Below, in pieces: positions 1 to 9,211 of a stretch of 64,000 nt of DNA (position 1 is its first letter; every line of letters begins with the position of its first letter). The stretch spans positions 1 to 64,000 of the forward strand of contig NZ_BAUU01000015.1 of NCBI RefSeq assembly GCF_000513115.1, written 5' to 3'. Both the position numbers and the translations under genes were made by a program. Under the pieces are notes generated by a model. It was given only the letters and a program-made list of their open reading frames with translations. It was not told where the DNA came from and did not search any database. This DNA comes from Halalkalibacter hemicellulosilyticusJCM 9152 (GTDB taxonomy: Bacteria > Bacillota > Bacilli > Bacillales > Bacillaceae_D).

Positions 1-1173
1 CTTAAAAGTAAAGAGCATTCACATACGGTTGAAGAAACAGCTGAATATATTCGATATTTATTAGAGGATATCGTAGAGAGGCAGCTAGTAGCTGATGTGC
101 CTGTTGGGATGTTTCTTTCAGGGGGCGTTGATTCGAGTGCATTAACCGCGTTAGCAGCCAAGGTGTATGAAAAGCAAGGGAAAGGACCGATTCGTAGTTA
201 CTCTGTCGATTATGATGAAAATGATAAATATTTCCGTGCAAATGACTTTCAACCGAATGAAGATGCTCCTTGGGTGAAAGAGGTTTCGAATGCAGTAGGT
301 ACACATCATCAAAATAAAGTGATTTCTATTGAAGAGCTGGCTGTTCGCCTTAAAGAGGCTGTGCATGTTAGGGACCTTCCAGGCATGGCGGATGTCGATT
401 CATCACTACTATGGTTTTGTCATGAGATAAAAAAGGACGTGACGGTCGGTTTATCTGGAGAATGTGCGGATGAAATCTTTGGTGGATATCCGTGGTTTCA
501 TAAGCCAGAAGTGATGTACATCGACGGCTTTCCTTGGATGAGATCTATATCGGAAAGAGAAGGGCTATTAAATGATAAATGGAAAAAAAAGCTTAACTTA
601 AAGAAATATGTATATGATCGTTATAAGGAAACCATCAATGAGACGCCTCGATTTGAAGCAGATACGAAGGAAGAAGCGCGTAGAAGGGAAATTTCATATT
701 TAAATATTATTTGGTTTATGACCAATTTATTGGACCGAAAAGATCGTATGAGTATGGGAGCGAGCTTAGAAGTTCGAGTACCTTTTTCGGACCATCGTTT
801 AGTTGAATATGTGTGGAATATACCGTGGGAAATGAAGAGGTTACATGGACGTGAGAAAGGGATTTTACGAAAAGCATTAGAAGGGCTCCTCCCACATGAT
901 GTATTGTATCGGAAAAAGAGTCCTTATCCAAAAACATACCATCCACACTATACGAAAGCTGTGCATGTGGAGATGAAGAAAGTACTTGCTCAAAAGGATG
1001 TTGCTTTGTTTGAATTTATTGATAAAAATTCATTGAAAACAGTAGCTGAAAATGGGGGATTCGATCAAAATATTCCTTACTTTGGTCAGTTGATGGCAGG
1101 ACCTCAGCTTCTTGCTCATTTTGTTCAAATGAATGAATGGCTAAATCACTATAACGTTCAAATAGAAGAATAA
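1..1173 (+). CDS. asparagine synthetase (glutamine-hydrolysing), C-terminal part, cut by window edge
   Basis: The frame is open from base 1, so the 5' end lies outside the window; 390 codons are present. It holds the ATP-pyrophosphatase-type synthetase domain: the PP-loop SGGVDSS lies about 40 residues in, followed by SGECADEIFGGYPW, SMGASLEVRVPF and an RKKSPYPKT segment typical of the family. The enzyme makes asparagine from aspartate, glutamine and ATP in the cytosol. The amount left and the C-terminal sequence resemble AsnO/YisO-type synthetases of about 615 residues rather than the 635-residue copy at 53.8 kb; that assignment is inference. A strong terminator follows directly. Confidence 0.93.
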   Translation, partial: LKSKEHSHTVEETAEYIRYLLEDIVERQLVADVPVGMFLSGGVDSSALTALAAKVYEKQGKGPIRSYSVDYDENDKYFRANDFQPNEDAPWVKEVSNAVGTHHQNKVISIEELAVRLKEAVHVRDLPGMADVDSSLLWFCHEIKKDVTVGLSGECADEIFGGYPWFHKPEVMYIDGFPWMRSISEREGLLNDKWKKKLNLKKYVYDRYKETINETPRFEADTKEEARRREISYLNIIWFMTNLLDRKDRMSMGASLEVRVPFSDHRLVEYVWNIPWEMKRLHGREKGILRKALEGLLPHDVLYRKKSPYPKTYHPHYTKAVHVEMKKVLAQKDVALFEFIDKNSLKTVAENGGFDQNIPYFGQLMAGPQLLAHFVQMNEWLNHYNVQIEE

Positions 1174-1184
1174 TCAATTAAAAG

Positions 1185-1219
1185 GTTTCTTAAGCATGAG
1201 TCGCTTAGGGAACTTTTTT
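1185..1219 (+). terminator. terminator of asparagine synthetase gene
   Basis: An 11 bp stem with two G-U pairs (1185-1195 with 1203-1213) encloses a 7-base loop and is followed by six T residues, 12 bases after the stop codon. Confidence 0.85.
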
Positions 1220-1365
1220 ATTGTATAGTTAAGTTGTATTCAATAATGTAAGAAAATTCCCTCATTGACATAAATAAAAAGAGGTATTTGAAGAAGGTTT
1301 ATGTCAACGGAGCAAAAGAATATGACTAAATACTAAGCGAATCTTGAAAAGAGGAGTGGGTTTCG

Positions 1366-2106
1366 TTGGATAAGCGTGTCGTGATTGTGACAGGAGCTGG
1401 AAAAGGAATAGGGAAGGCGATTGCGTTTGCTTATGCAAAAAAAGGTTTCCAAGTGGTTGTCGTTGATGTAAATAAGTATGATGCGATTGAAACTGTACGT
1501 TTCATTGAAGATCATAATGGAGAAGCAGAGGCCATTTATTGTGATATTAGCAATGTAAAGGATATTCAGATATTAGTGAAAAAAGTAAACAAGTCGTATG
1601 GAAGAATTGATGTGCTTATTAATAATGCTGGTATTTCAGAATTTAAATCTCCTTATGAGCTTACTGTTCATGAATGGGATCGAGTATTAAATACGAATGT
1701 TCGGGGAGCATTTTTTTGTTCGCGAGAAGTAGCGAATGTCATGAAGCGACATGGTGGAGGCTCAATTGTTAACATTGCTTCTACGAGAGCATCCATGTCT
1801 GAACCGCACTCTGAAGCGTATGCAGCTTCAAAAGGGGCGATTGTTTCTCTAACACATGCATTAGCTGCCTCTTTCCAAGACGACTTGATCCGAGTAAATG
1901 CAATTAGCCCTGGCTGGATTCATACTGGAGAAGAGGAGAGCTTACGTCAGAAAGATCATGATCAGCATTTTTCAAAAAGAGTTGGTAAACCGGAAGATAT
2001 CGCAAATGTATGTTTATTTCTTACAAATGAGGGGAATGAGTTTATCAATGGAGAAACGATTATAATTGATGGAGGAATGACACGGAAGATGATGTATGAA
2101 CATTAA
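1366..2106 (+). CDS. short-chain dehydrogenase/reductase (SDR), classical type
   Basis: This 246-residue protein has the classical SDR layout. The NAD(P)-binding TGAGKGIG is at residues 9-16, NNAG at 86-89, the catalytic Ser near 139 and YAASK at 152-156. It ends with the usual GETIIIDGG segment near the C-terminus. Asp34 after the second strand (VVVDVN) favours NAD(H) over NADP(H). The start is TTG with GAGGAG ten bases upstream. The substrate cannot be told from sequence; glucose/gluconate dehydrogenase-like or 3-oxoacyl reductase-like roles are both possible. It stands alone, with a terminator upstream and a new promoter downstream. Confidence 0.9.
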   Translation: MDKRVVIVTGAGKGIGKAIAFAYAKKGFQVVVVDVNKYDAIETVRFIEDHNGEAEAIYCDISNVKDIQILVKKVNKSYGRIDVLINNAGISEFKSPYELTVHEWDRVLNTNVRGAFFCSREVANVMKRHGGGSIVNIASTRASMSEPHSEAYAASKGAIVSLTHALAASFQDDLIRVNAISPGWIHTGEEESLRQKDHDQHFSKRVGKPEDIANVCLFLTNEGNEFINGETIIIDGGMTRKMMYEH

Positions 2107-2145
2107 ACTTTACAAAAAAGCAACATAATTTCAATATCAAACTAT

Positions 2146-2174
2146 TTGACATTAAATCATTATCGCGTTACAAT
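2146..2174 (+). promoter_or_regulatory. sigma-A promoter of wrbA-like gene
   Basis: TTGACA (2146-2151) and TACAAT (2169-2174) are separated by 17 bases, a near-consensus housekeeping promoter about 105 bases ahead of the start codon. No riboswitch or clear operator is visible in the leader. Confidence 0.75.
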
Positions 2175-2278
2175 CAAACTTGTAAAAAGGATGGATATGT
2201 TCTTTTTATAATCGTATAATTCAGTACTGTATTATATGATTTCAAATTAAATAAAAATGTATGGGGAGGAATTTTCAA

Positions 2279-2881
2279 ATGTCAGTAAAATTAGCGGTTA
2301 TTTATTACAGCTCGTCAGGTACCAATTATCAGCTTGCCAATTGGGCGAAAGAAGGCGGTCAAGCAGCAGGTGCTGAAGTGAAAGTCTTAAAAGTACCAGA
2401 ACTTGCACCTCAAGCTGCGATTGACTCTAATCCAGCATGGAAAGCACATTTAGAAGAAACAGCCAATGTACCTGAGGTAACACTTGATGATCTGGAGTGG
2501 GCAGACGCGATTATATTTAGTGCTCCAACACGTTTTGGGAATGTCCCTGGTCAATTGAAGCAGTTCCTTGATACGACAGGTGGATTATGGGCTGAAGGTA
2601 AACTAGCTAATAAAGTTGTAAGTGCAATGTCGTCAGCAATGAATCCACATGGTGGTCAAGAGAAAACGATTCAAGCTATTTATACGACAATGTATCATTG
2701 GGGGGCGATTATTGCGGCGCCTGGTTATACAGATCCGGTGACATTTGCAGCTGGAGGTAACCCTTATGGTACGAGTGTTACGGTTACACAAGATGGCAAA
2801 TTGGTTGAAGATGTTCAAGAAGCAGTGAAATACCAAGCGAAACGTACAGTCGATGTAGCGAAAGCATTACAGTCTTTATAA
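2279..2881 (+). CDS. wrbA: WrbA-type NAD(P)H:quinone oxidoreductase (flavodoxin fold)
   Basis: A 200-residue flavodoxin-like protein. The N-terminal YYSSSGTNYQLA loop is the FMN phosphate site. SAPTRFGNVPGQLKQFLD and the late GNPYGTS segment are hallmarks of the WrbA (type IV) family, which reduces quinones by two electrons with NAD(P)H and protects against redox cycling. An in-frame ATG at 2261 exists, but GGGGAGGA at 2263-2270 fits the ATG at 2279, so the shorter start is used. It is monocistronic, with its own promoter and two palindromic hairpins downstream. Confidence 0.93.
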   Translation: MSVKLAVIYYSSSGTNYQLANWAKEGGQAAGAEVKVLKVPELAPQAAIDSNPAWKAHLEETANVPEVTLDDLEWADAIIFSAPTRFGNVPGQLKQFLDTTGGLWAEGKLANKVVSAMSSAMNPHGGQEKTIQAIYTTMYHWGAIIAAPGYTDPVTFAAGGNPYGTSVTVTQDGKLVEDVQEAVKYQAKRTVDVAKALQSL

Positions 2882-2897
2882 GAAAAAACATAACAAG

Positions 2898-2954
2898 ACA
2901 ACGAGACAATTCAATTGTCTCGTTGTTCAGCTTGTCGATCGACAAGCTTTTTTG
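2898..2954 (+). terminator. double hairpin/terminator downstream of wrbA
   Basis: Two perfect inverted repeats follow the stop codon. The first has 14 bp arms (2898-2911 with 2913-2926). The second is a 20-base self-complementary sequence (2929-2948) directly followed by a T run. The second hairpin is also the left end of a dispersed repeat (see 2927-3056). Confidence 0.8.
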
Positions 2955-3056
2955 TTTAGAGATTTGCCACGATACAGATCTTCGAGCCCGCTACCGGGAT
3001 AGGGGGCACGCTTTTTGACAAAGAACGTCCAAGTATTGATCTGGTCGCTTTAGTGA
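2927..3056. repeat. dispersed intergenic repeat, copy 1 of 2 (hairpin + TTTGCCAC + CTACCGGGAT)
   Basis: It shares an ordered series of blocks with 24052-24165: a GTCGAC-centred hairpin, GTTTAGA, TTTGCCAC, CTTCGA, CGCTACCGGGAT, a GGGCACG block and a CGCTTT block near the right end. Both copies sit just downstream of a gene and contain no open frame worth calling. Function unknown. Confidence 0.6.
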
Positions 3057-3238
3057 AATGGGTGTTTATTGAACACACCAACTGGCATTGAAGAAACAAA
3101 CCTATCATCATCCAAAACGCCTTTGAGAGTCAGTTCTCAAAGGCATTTTATCTTTTTTTAAAAGATACTTATAAAGTGTTTAGAGACTTAATCAAGTTGG
3201 GGGTAAGTGAATTTAGAGAAAAACCGCGCAGCGGTTTT
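2955..3238. other. gene-free stretch between wrbA and a mini-protein gene
   Basis: No coding frame is supported. Besides the repeat, it contains a terminator-like hairpin at about 3119-3148 (GCCTTTGAGA pairing with TCTCAAAGGC, then ATTTT). Near 3181-3215 lies a fragment of the TAATCAAG...GTAAGTGA motif that opens the hairpin elements at 55.75 and 60.01 kb. Confidence 0.5.
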
Positions 3239-3240
3239 TT
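3218..3240 (-). terminator. short GC hairpin terminator
   Basis: AAAAACCGC and GCGGTTTTT enclose a 3-base loop, with A and T runs on the two sides. It could work on either strand and lies at the stop codon of the mini-protein gene read leftward. Confidence 0.7.
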
Positions 3241-3322
3241 AGCAAACATATGCAGAGCCAACGATAACCAAGAGGATGAATAAAACGACAATTAACGTAA
3301 ACCCGTTATAACCGTGACCCAT
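3239..3322 (-). CDS. YjcZ/SscA-type mini-protein with one membrane segment
   Basis: A 27-residue frame starts MGHGYNG and runs into a hydrophobic helix (FTLIVVLFILLVIVGSAYVC). This is the layout of the tiny YjcZ-family sporulation proteins of Bacillus, which have a Gly/Tyr-rich head and a single membrane helix ending in a short tail. AAAGGAG lies 10-16 bases upstream. CATAGACTA, a match to the sigma-K -10 consensus CATAnnnTA, lies about 30 bases upstream. The gene at 63490 has an almost identical helix, which supports this as a real gene. Exact role unknown. Confidence 0.75.
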   Translation of the reverse strand: MGHGYNGFTLIVVLFILLVIVGSAYVC

Positions 3323-3351
3323 TGTCCTCAGCTCCTTTCTTTACTTCTCTA

Positions 3352-3360
3352 TAGTCTATG
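3352..3360 (-). promoter_or_regulatory. candidate sigma-K -10 element (CATAGACTA)
   Basis: On the minus strand the 9-mer matches CATAnnnTA. No convincing AC at -35 is seen 16 bases upstream, so only the -10 is supported. Confidence 0.4.
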
Positions 3361-3486
3361 TCAAATAAAAAATGATGAATAGGCAACAGCTGAAAAAAAT
3401 GAAGAACGATGGAGAATTGTACGTTTTGCTATTCTGATAAAGGGTATAGTAAGAGTAACTTGAACGCATGAAGGAGTGCACGAGAA

Positions 3487-3996
3487 ATGCTAAAGAAATT
3501 GTTTGGAAAAAAAGAACGAACGAAGCCTACTGAAGAACAGATTTATAGCCCATTAACAGGCACATTAATTCCGATTGAAGAGGTGCCAGACCCTACTTTT
3601 AGTGAGAAAATGATGGGAGATGGATTTGCTGTTGCTCCAACTGAGGGTAAAGTTGTAGCCCCTGTCGATGGAGATGTTATACAAGTATTCCCAACTAAAC
3701 ACGCGATAGGAATGAAAACAGCAGGTGACTTAGAGATACTTATTCACATTGGCTTGGATACGGTTAATTTAGGAGGAGAAGGATTTATTACACATGTGAA
3801 GGAAGGAGATCACGTCAAAAGAGGGGATGTACTTGTCGAGTTTGATATCGATGTGATTAAAAAGAAGGCAACGAGTTCGATTACTCCTGTTGTCGTTACG
3901 AATGTGGAAAAAATAGCGCAAATGAGTAAGGAGTCGCATATAGATGTCATTGGGGGAGAAACAGAGGTCTTAACGGTCTCAATCGAAACATCTTGA
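3487..3996 (+). CDS. stand-alone PTS EIIA component, glucose family (YpqE-like)
   Basis: A 169-residue single-domain EIIA of the Glc/Crr type. The two active-site histidines are visible: His72 in PTKHAIG and His87 in ILIHIGLDTV, the phosphorylated residue. The protein takes phosphate from HPr and hands it to an EIIB domain of a sugar permease. No EIIB or EIIC gene is adjacent, so it probably serves permeases encoded elsewhere, as described for stand-alone EIIA proteins in Bacillus. The start ATG follows AAGGAG. Confidence 0.93.
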   Translation: MLKKLFGKKERTKPTEEQIYSPLTGTLIPIEEVPDPTFSEKMMGDGFAVAPTEGKVVAPVDGDVIQVFPTKHAIGMKTAGDLEILIHIGLDTVNLGGEGFITHVKEGDHVKRGDVLVEFDIDVIKKKATSSITPVVVTNVEKIAQMSKESHIDVIGGETEVLTVSIETS

Positions 3997-4011
3997 AAAA
4001 TATGATTATCA

Positions 4012-4048
4012 TTAGGCCACTGAAAAGGTGTAAGTTTCAGCGGCCTAA
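4012..4048. terminator. bidirectional terminator between EIIA and ycgQ
   Basis: A 14-position stem with one mismatch (TTAGGCCACTGAAA with TTTCAGCGGCCTAA) lies between two convergent genes. Its GGCCACTG arm recurs in hairpins at 31245 and 43918. Confidence 0.8.
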
Positions 4049-4059
4049 AAGAAATGGTT

Positions 4060-5016
4060 TTAAAAACTAAACCGAGGGTATACATAAGGGCTATCCGGTG
4101 CTTCGACAATTTCAAAACCACGTAACATGACTTGTGGAATACGCATCTCACCATACGTACTTTCTCCAATAATGCCACTTACACGTACCCAAGTATCATT
4201 ATCTAGTTCAAGAGGTTCATCTGAACGAACCATCGTTCCGTAAACGGAGGCATCGGCAATACAGCATGTCATTCCAAATCGGGCTACGACAAATTGGTCA
4301 TCGTCAAAATCACCTTCTTGAAAAACAAACCCGACCATTTCAATTGATTTTCCAATGAAATCATTTAAATGTAGGTCAAGAATCGTCATGACATCTAAGT
4401 AATTCTCTTCAGTTACAATAACCGTTTCTTCTTCTAATAGTTCTGAAGCAAGCTCGCTGTAATATTGATTATACCCTTCTTCGGTGTAAAATTCTTCATT
4501 AGAAATGGAATCTGCTGCTTCCTGGTTTTCTAATTCAGCATAGTAGGCCTCAGGGTCATCAAGAAATGCTTCTGCTCGTGAAGTTGATGAAGAATTTGCA
4601 GTCTCTTGGGCAACTGGAGTCGTCTCGACTAAACCAGAACCAAATTGAACACCACGATTCGCTGCGACTGAGCTGTCTAATAAACGATCTGGCAAGACGA
4701 ATCCTAATACAATTGGAGTGATGAAAATCGTATAAATAAGCAGCTTCACAAAAAACGGTCCTTGTACAGAGTGGTCAGTACCGCAATCACAAAGTTGTTC
4801 CTCTTCTTGTCCTTTTTTGGTACTTCGAATAATTTGAAGAATACCAAGTATTAAGAAGACGGCAGTGGCGAAATAAATAAAAGGAAACATGGTCGGTGCG
4901 ATGTAATACGTAATGTTACCTGTCATTAAGAATGCGAGCATAAGTAAAGCAAAGCCTATTAGAATAATTCCACGAATATAGGCGTGGAATCCAGTATCAG
5001 ATTGATTATTATCCAT
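4060..5016 (-). CDS. ycgQ: TIGR03943/UPF0703 family protein, partner of YcgR permease
   Basis: A 318-residue protein with N-terminal membrane helices (about residues 13-31, 37-60 and another at about 90-110) and a CDCG motif in the first cytosolic loop. An acidic Glu/Ser-rich linker and a C-terminal extracytoplasmic domain with FGMTCCIADASVYG follow. This is the usual build of the putative permease subunit TIGR03943 (B. subtilis YcgQ). It lies 14 bases after the permease gene on the same strand, so both are probably one operon. Transported substrate unknown; metal or small-molecule export has been suggested only by context in such families. Confidence 0.85.
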   Translation of the reverse strand: MDNNQSDTGFHAYIRGIILIGFALLMLAFLMTGNITYYIAPTMFPFIYFATAVFLILGILQIIRSTKKGQEEEQLCDCGTDHSVQGPFFVKLLIYTIFITPIVLGFVLPDRLLDSSVAANRGVQFGSGLVETTPVAQETANSSSTSRAEAFLDDPEAYYAELENQEAADSISNEEFYTEEGYNQYYSELASELLEEETVIVTEENYLDVMTILDLHLNDFIGKSIEMVGFVFQEGDFDDDQFVVARFGMTCCIADASVYGTMVRSDEPLELDNDTWVRVSGIIGESTYGEMRIPQVMLRGFEIVEAPDSPYVYPRFSF

Positions 5017-5030
5017 TTAAAGCACCTTCC

Positions 5031-6063
5031 TTACAAGATTTGGAGATATTGTAGTGCAATCATTGCGGCGAATACAACAACTGTAACGACACTCATAAAG
5101 ATCACGACAAAGCGTACTTTGAAAAAGGCAAACAGCATAAACGTATTTTTTAAATCAAGCATAGGTCCATAAACTAAAAAGGCAACTAACGAGCCTGTAG
5201 AGAATGTATTGTTAAATGATGCAGCGACAAACGCATCAGCTTCAGAGCAAAGCGAGATTAAAAAGGCAAATCCCATCATGACTGCTGTCGAACTCCATTC
5301 GTTAGTTCCGATAGCTAGAAGGAATTCACGGTCAAGTAATGTTTGGAATAAAGAAGCGACAAAGGCTCCCATTATTAAGTATTTACCCATTAAGAAAAAC
5401 TCATCAGCTGCATGATACATCGTTTGTTTCATACGATTCATCTTTCTAGGAGTGATAGGGTCTACTACCACTTGTCGACCGACAAGCTCTTCCTTTGTCC
5501 AGCGCAGTTGGTCTTTATTTTTGAAGATGATATATAAAATCGCTCCAATGATAATAGAAAGAATAAAGGCTAATCCCATTCGTGCATAGAGAACAGATAG
5601 ATCTGTTCGGAATGCAAAAAAGGTTGAAGCAGCAACTATCGGATTCAAAATAGGTGCAGCTACTAGGAAAACAACTCCAACGTGAAGGGGCATCCCTTTT
5701 TTAATTAAACGTCTTACAATTGGAACGATCGCACATTCACAAATGGGGAAGATCGCCCCCATAATTGCTGCTGGTAAAAGGGCCGCATAAGCATTCTTAG
5801 GTAAATAACGATGAATAAATTCTTCTTTCACATAGATTTGGATCAACTGAAACGAAAACGCCTAATAGAATAAATGGAATAGCTTCCAAGACAATACTTA
5901 GGAAGTTCATATGTATGAGCAACCATGTATCAGGAACCGTTATGCCAGCTTGTTCATTTTTAAAAGAATCTATATTAAAAAAGAGAATAAGGAACAAAAT
6001 AAGGAGAATAAATCCACTTAAGTCCTTAGCGAAACCTAGAAGGGTTCCTTTTAATGATTTCAT
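5031..6063 (-). pseudogene. ycgR: UPF0718 permease (YcgR-like), interrupted by a frameshift
   Basis: Two overlapping frames together make one permease. The first (6063 down to about 5845) starts MKSLKGTLLG and reaches GVFVS. The second (from about 5846 down to 5031) continues IQIYVKEEFIHRYLPKNAY through PICECAIVP and PILNP to the end. The join near 5842-5847 needs one base removed or two added; the total of 1033 bases fits that. CECA and the paired PILNP/PMLDL motifs are typical of the YcgR/DUF318 permeases. Either a true frameshift or an indel error; both parts are otherwise undamaged. Confidence 0.8.
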
Positions 6064-6265
6064 AGTAATGAGCTCCTTCTAATAGAAACATAGTAGAAAT
6101 AATTCTAACATATAACTTTTTTTTTGGGGATAATTCTTTTAAAATGTCATCAAGTTGAAAACATACTTGAAATATTTCCAAAAAAATATCATCAATTTAG
6201 CTAGCTTGATTAAGAAAATCCTGTTAGACTACGTAAGTTGAACTTAATAGAAGAGGTGAGATTTC

Positions 6266-6814
6266 ATGCTACAAGCGATTATTATTTTCATCGCGCAGCT
6301 TCTTTTCGTTCCAGTTCTTACATTAAGAACAATCATGATGGTCAAGGGAATGAAAGAAAAAGCTGCAGCACTTGGCATATTAGAAGGATTTATTTATGTT
6401 ATCGCACTTGGAATTGTTTTTAGTGATTTATCAAATTATTTAAATATGGCATCCTATGCAATAGGGTTTGGCGTAGGATTATATATAGGGCAAATTATTG
6501 AACAAAAGCTAGCAATTGGTTATGTTACGATTGAGGTTAACATTATGAATAAAAATGATGAGCTAACGAAACATCTTCGAGATGAAGGGTTTAGCGTTTC
6601 TTCAGCTGAAGTGGAAGGAATGAATAACGCTCGACGATATCGTTTAGATTGTACAGCAAGAAGGGATCGCGAAGAAGAGTTCATTAAGATTGTGAGTACG
6701 TATGAACCGAGTGCTTTTGTTGTATCCTATGAGCCTCGTAATTTCCGAGGAGGGTACATTACGAAAGCAATGAAGAAAAGAAGAAAACAGAAGGAAGCGA
6801 TAAAAGCACAATAA
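6266..6814 (+). CDS. yebE: UPF0316/DUF2179 membrane protein (YebE-like)
   Basis: 182 residues with three predicted N-terminal helices (about 1-23, 36-56, 62-82) followed by a soluble C-terminal domain. In that domain, [26 protein letters not shown] is the DUF2179 part (about residues 90-160). The tail is strongly basic ([11 protein letters not shown]). Length and layout match B. subtilis YebE. DUF2179 is thought to bind a small ligand in related membrane proteins; no function is proved. Start ATG has GAGGTGAG upstream. A terminator follows at once. Confidence 0.87.
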   Translation: MLQAIIIFIAQLLFVPVLTLRTIMMVKGMKEKAAALGILEGFIYVIALGIVFSDLSNYLNMASYAIGFGVGLYIGQIIEQKLAIGYVTIEVNIMNKNDELTKHLRDEGFSVSSAEVEGMNNARRYRLDCTARRDREEEFIKIVSTYEPSAFVVSYEPRNFRGGYITKAMKKRRKQKEAIKAQ

Positions 6815-6817
6815 AAA

Positions 6818-6866
6818 TAATGGATCAGTAAGGATAACGGTCTCCGTACTGATCCATTTTTATTAT
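6818..6866. terminator. bidirectional terminator between convergent genes
   Basis: A stem of about 14 bp (AATGGATCAGTA with TACTGATCCATT, with extra base pairs inward) is followed by TTTTTATTATT on the plus strand, and its complement gives T-rich sequence on the minus strand. Confidence 0.8.
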
Positions 6867-6876
6867 TGTTCAACTC

Positions 6877-7146
6877 TTATAGTGACGTCGATGTTTGTCG
6901 ATGCTTTCGTAGATGCCATACTAACAAAGAGATAAATAAAGATAGAAACGTATAGAATATGGACCATCCAAAAAATATGTTCCAACCAATCGAATAATTC
7001 ATTGAAATAAAAATGGTCGGTAAATTAAAAAGAATAAATATGATCATCGGTGCAGCAAATAGGTCATCATATTTCCATGCAAATACAAGAGAAAGAATGA
7101 TTGTCATCATTGGAGCAACCATTACATATAATAGAAGTTCCCACAT
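6877..7146 (-). CDS. small membrane protein, unrecognised
   Basis: An 89-residue protein with about three hydrophobic helices (residues 3-24, 30-48, 53-78) and a basic tail (WHLRKHRQTSTSL). It resembles DUF2651-type small membrane proteins of Bacillus in size and spacing, but I cannot confirm the family. GGAGGT lies just upstream of the ATG. It ends in a bidirectional terminator shared with yebE. Confidence 0.6.
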   Translation of the reverse strand: MWELLLYVMVAPMMTIILSLVFAWKYDDLFAAPMIIFILFNLPTIFISMNYSIGWNIFFGWSIFYTFLSLFISLLVWHLRKHRQTSTSL

Positions 7147-7219
7147 GATGATACCTCCTTCCTAAGTAAGAATTTTGAACCACTCTAAAAGGATATTCGC
7201 GGAGTGTTTCAAATATGAA

Positions 7220-9211
7220 TTAATTTATATACTTTTGCCCCTCCTGCTCATTAAGAAAGAACACTTCTTCTAACACCTTATTCTCAGAAAACAAAACGAC
7301 ATAATAAGAGCTGTGAGCATAAGGATGTATATCGCGGAGTAGCTTGTCGATTTCATCAGAAGAATCAATTTCAAAATAGTCAATGGAGAGTAAGCTTAGA
7401 TCATTTTTTGATTGAATCGTGTCAAATATCTCATAAGGAAAATAGTCCCTTTTGATTACAATGGCGTGATGAATATGCTCGGATGTCAATCGGCTTTGTG
7501 ATTGTAGCTCATTCTCCTCTAACCATTGATCAAAATGTGTGTACGATTTATTCCAAGTTAGCGACAGCATTTTTCCATTATTTAAATTGAACGTTATATC
7601 CGTTTCCCAATAGTTTGGGTTTAACGTATCATGAACCGATTCTCCTTCAATGTCTTGAATGAGGGTATCATATATACCTTGGATTTGATCTGGCTCATTA
7701 ATATAGAGATAAGGTAGTTGTAAATGATATCGAATATGTCGATTATTTAGACTGATTGATTGAATATGATTTGTGTCAACGTTCATAATTGGATTGTGAT
7801 TTCTTTTATATTCATTCGATTCGATAATCGGTTCAAGCCATTTTTCATAAGCGTAAGCTGGAAATGAATATTCTCTTAAGATTGTTCTGCCATTTTCTAA
7901 TTGATAACCAAATGTAAAGCGTTTAGATTGGTCATCATACGTATGTGTGAAATTCATTAGGTGATTTTTGTCACGAACAAGCTGCTCATGTAAGCTTGTA
8001 AGTGCTTGAATGACTTCAGGATCTTCATAATAATGATCTTCAGGTTCTTCGCCGTCTGAAGCTTCAGTCGCTGAATAATGATACAAATAACCATATTCAG
8101 AAAAGAAGATCCGATTAACGGATTCAGCTTCTGGTATTCGGTTTTCGTAACCGGTAATGTCAAAATGAATGGCAAGCCCAATCACAAAAACAACGGCGAC
8201 ATATCCGATATACCCTTTCCACTTATGGAAGATTCGCCAAGACTTTTGGATAATCATTTCAGCAATGAAATAACCAATTATCGATGCGATGATATACCCA
8301 AAAAGAATCCAGCTCCAGTCACTCCCAACAGAGCCATAGTACAGTCCGCCTAGTAGCATGAAACAAAATGTTACACCGTATTTAAAAAACGGCTTTAAAG
8401 GTGAAAAAGAAATCGCTGATGTTGCCGCTTCAGCATGTCTTTTTTGATATAAAAAGTATGAGATGATAACGGCAACTAGACCGATTAGAGCATAAGCTGT
8501 TATTTCTGTCGTTGATACGTCCTCATACGTATATCTAGGTAAGACAGTAAAAGGGACCCAAGACTCATAATGATGATACATTAGTGAAAGTCCATACATG
8601 GCAAATGAAATATTATAAAGAAATAGCACAATGATACCTGCAGGAAAAACGAATAAAATATAGGTGAGTGCTCCTTGTAAAACAGAGATCCCGGTAAACA
8701 TCCCGACAAAAACAGTGACATAAAACACAAAAAGATTCATGAGTATCATCATGCCAAACCATTCACTAACAGAAGATAAGGAAAGTAAGCTCGGTGCTGG
8801 AATGTACCATCCAATCATTAGTAAAATAAGAGCGATCAATACGTATGGTGTAACTAAAAAAACGGTCCCTGTTACGATTTTCTGGACGTAGAGCTGCTCT
8901 CTTCGTATCGGAAGACCATGGATAAAATCACTTGATAATTTGACTTGCATGTATCGAAATAAAAAGATCCCTAATAGTAATGGGAAAACAAATGTTAAAA
9001 AGTATAAAAAGCCATACGACACTTCAAATAATGATTCAGGAGGCACAAATGGTCTTAGTGGTGTTGCATTTGAATATTCAAATAGTAAATGAATGGGCAT
9101 GGTAAATAATAAACAAATAAAGTATGCAAGTGGTAACCAGCCGATATGTCGAATATTATAATTTAAAATCCCACGATTAAACGAGAACATTTTCGATGGC
9201 ATAGCCGACAT
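7220..9211 (-). CDS. ABC exporter permease with large extracytoplasmic domain
   Basis: A 663-residue integral membrane protein. An N-terminal block of about six helices (residues 20-270) precedes further helices near 280-345. A roughly 300-residue hydrophilic C-terminal region rich in acidic and aromatic residues follows. This layout fits the permeases of GntR-controlled ABC systems in Bacillaceae (YtrC/YtrD type, often ending in a DUF6449-like domain). The start overlaps the ATPase gene by 35 bases, so translation is probably coupled; ATG codons at 9211, 9202 and 9190 all lie close and I cannot choose firmly. Likely partner of the ATPase upstream. Confidence 0.82.
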   Translation of the reverse strand: MSAMPSKMFSFNRGILNYNIRHIGWLPLAYFICLLFTMPIHLLFEYSNATPLRPFVPPESLFEVSYGFLYFLTFVFPLLLGIFLFRYMQVKLSSDFIHGLPIRREQLYVQKIVTGTVFLVTPYVLIALILLMIGWYIPAPSLLSLSSVSEWFGMMILMNLFVFYVTVFVGMFTGISVLQGALTYILFVFPAGIIVLFLYNISFAMYGLSLMYHHYESWVPFTVLPRYTYEDVSTTEITAYALIGLVAVIISYFLYQKRHAEAATSAISFSPLKPFFKYGVTFCFMLLGGLYYGSVGSDWSWILFGYIIASIIGYFIAEMIIQKSWRIFHKWKGYIGYVAVVFVIGLAIHFDITGYENRIPEAESVNRIFFSEYGYLYHYSATEASDGEEPEDHYYEDPEVIQALTSLHEQLVRDKNHLMNFTHTYDDQSKRFTFGYQLENGRTILREYSFPAYAYEKWLEPIIESNEYKRNHNPIMNVDTNHIQSISLNNRHIRYHLQLPYLYINEPDQIQGIYDTLIQDIEGESVHDTLNPNYWETDITFNLNNGKMLSLTWNKSYTHFDQWLEENELQSQSRLTSEHIHHAIVIKRDYFPYEIFDTIQSKNDLSLLSIDYFEIDSSDEIDKLLRDIHPYAHSSYYVVLFSENKVLEEVFFLNEQEGQKYIN

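Noticed and set aside
3810-4178. 122-codon minus-strand frame spanning the EIIA end and ycgQ end
   Set aside because: Opposes one real gene and overlaps another out of frame, across a terminator.
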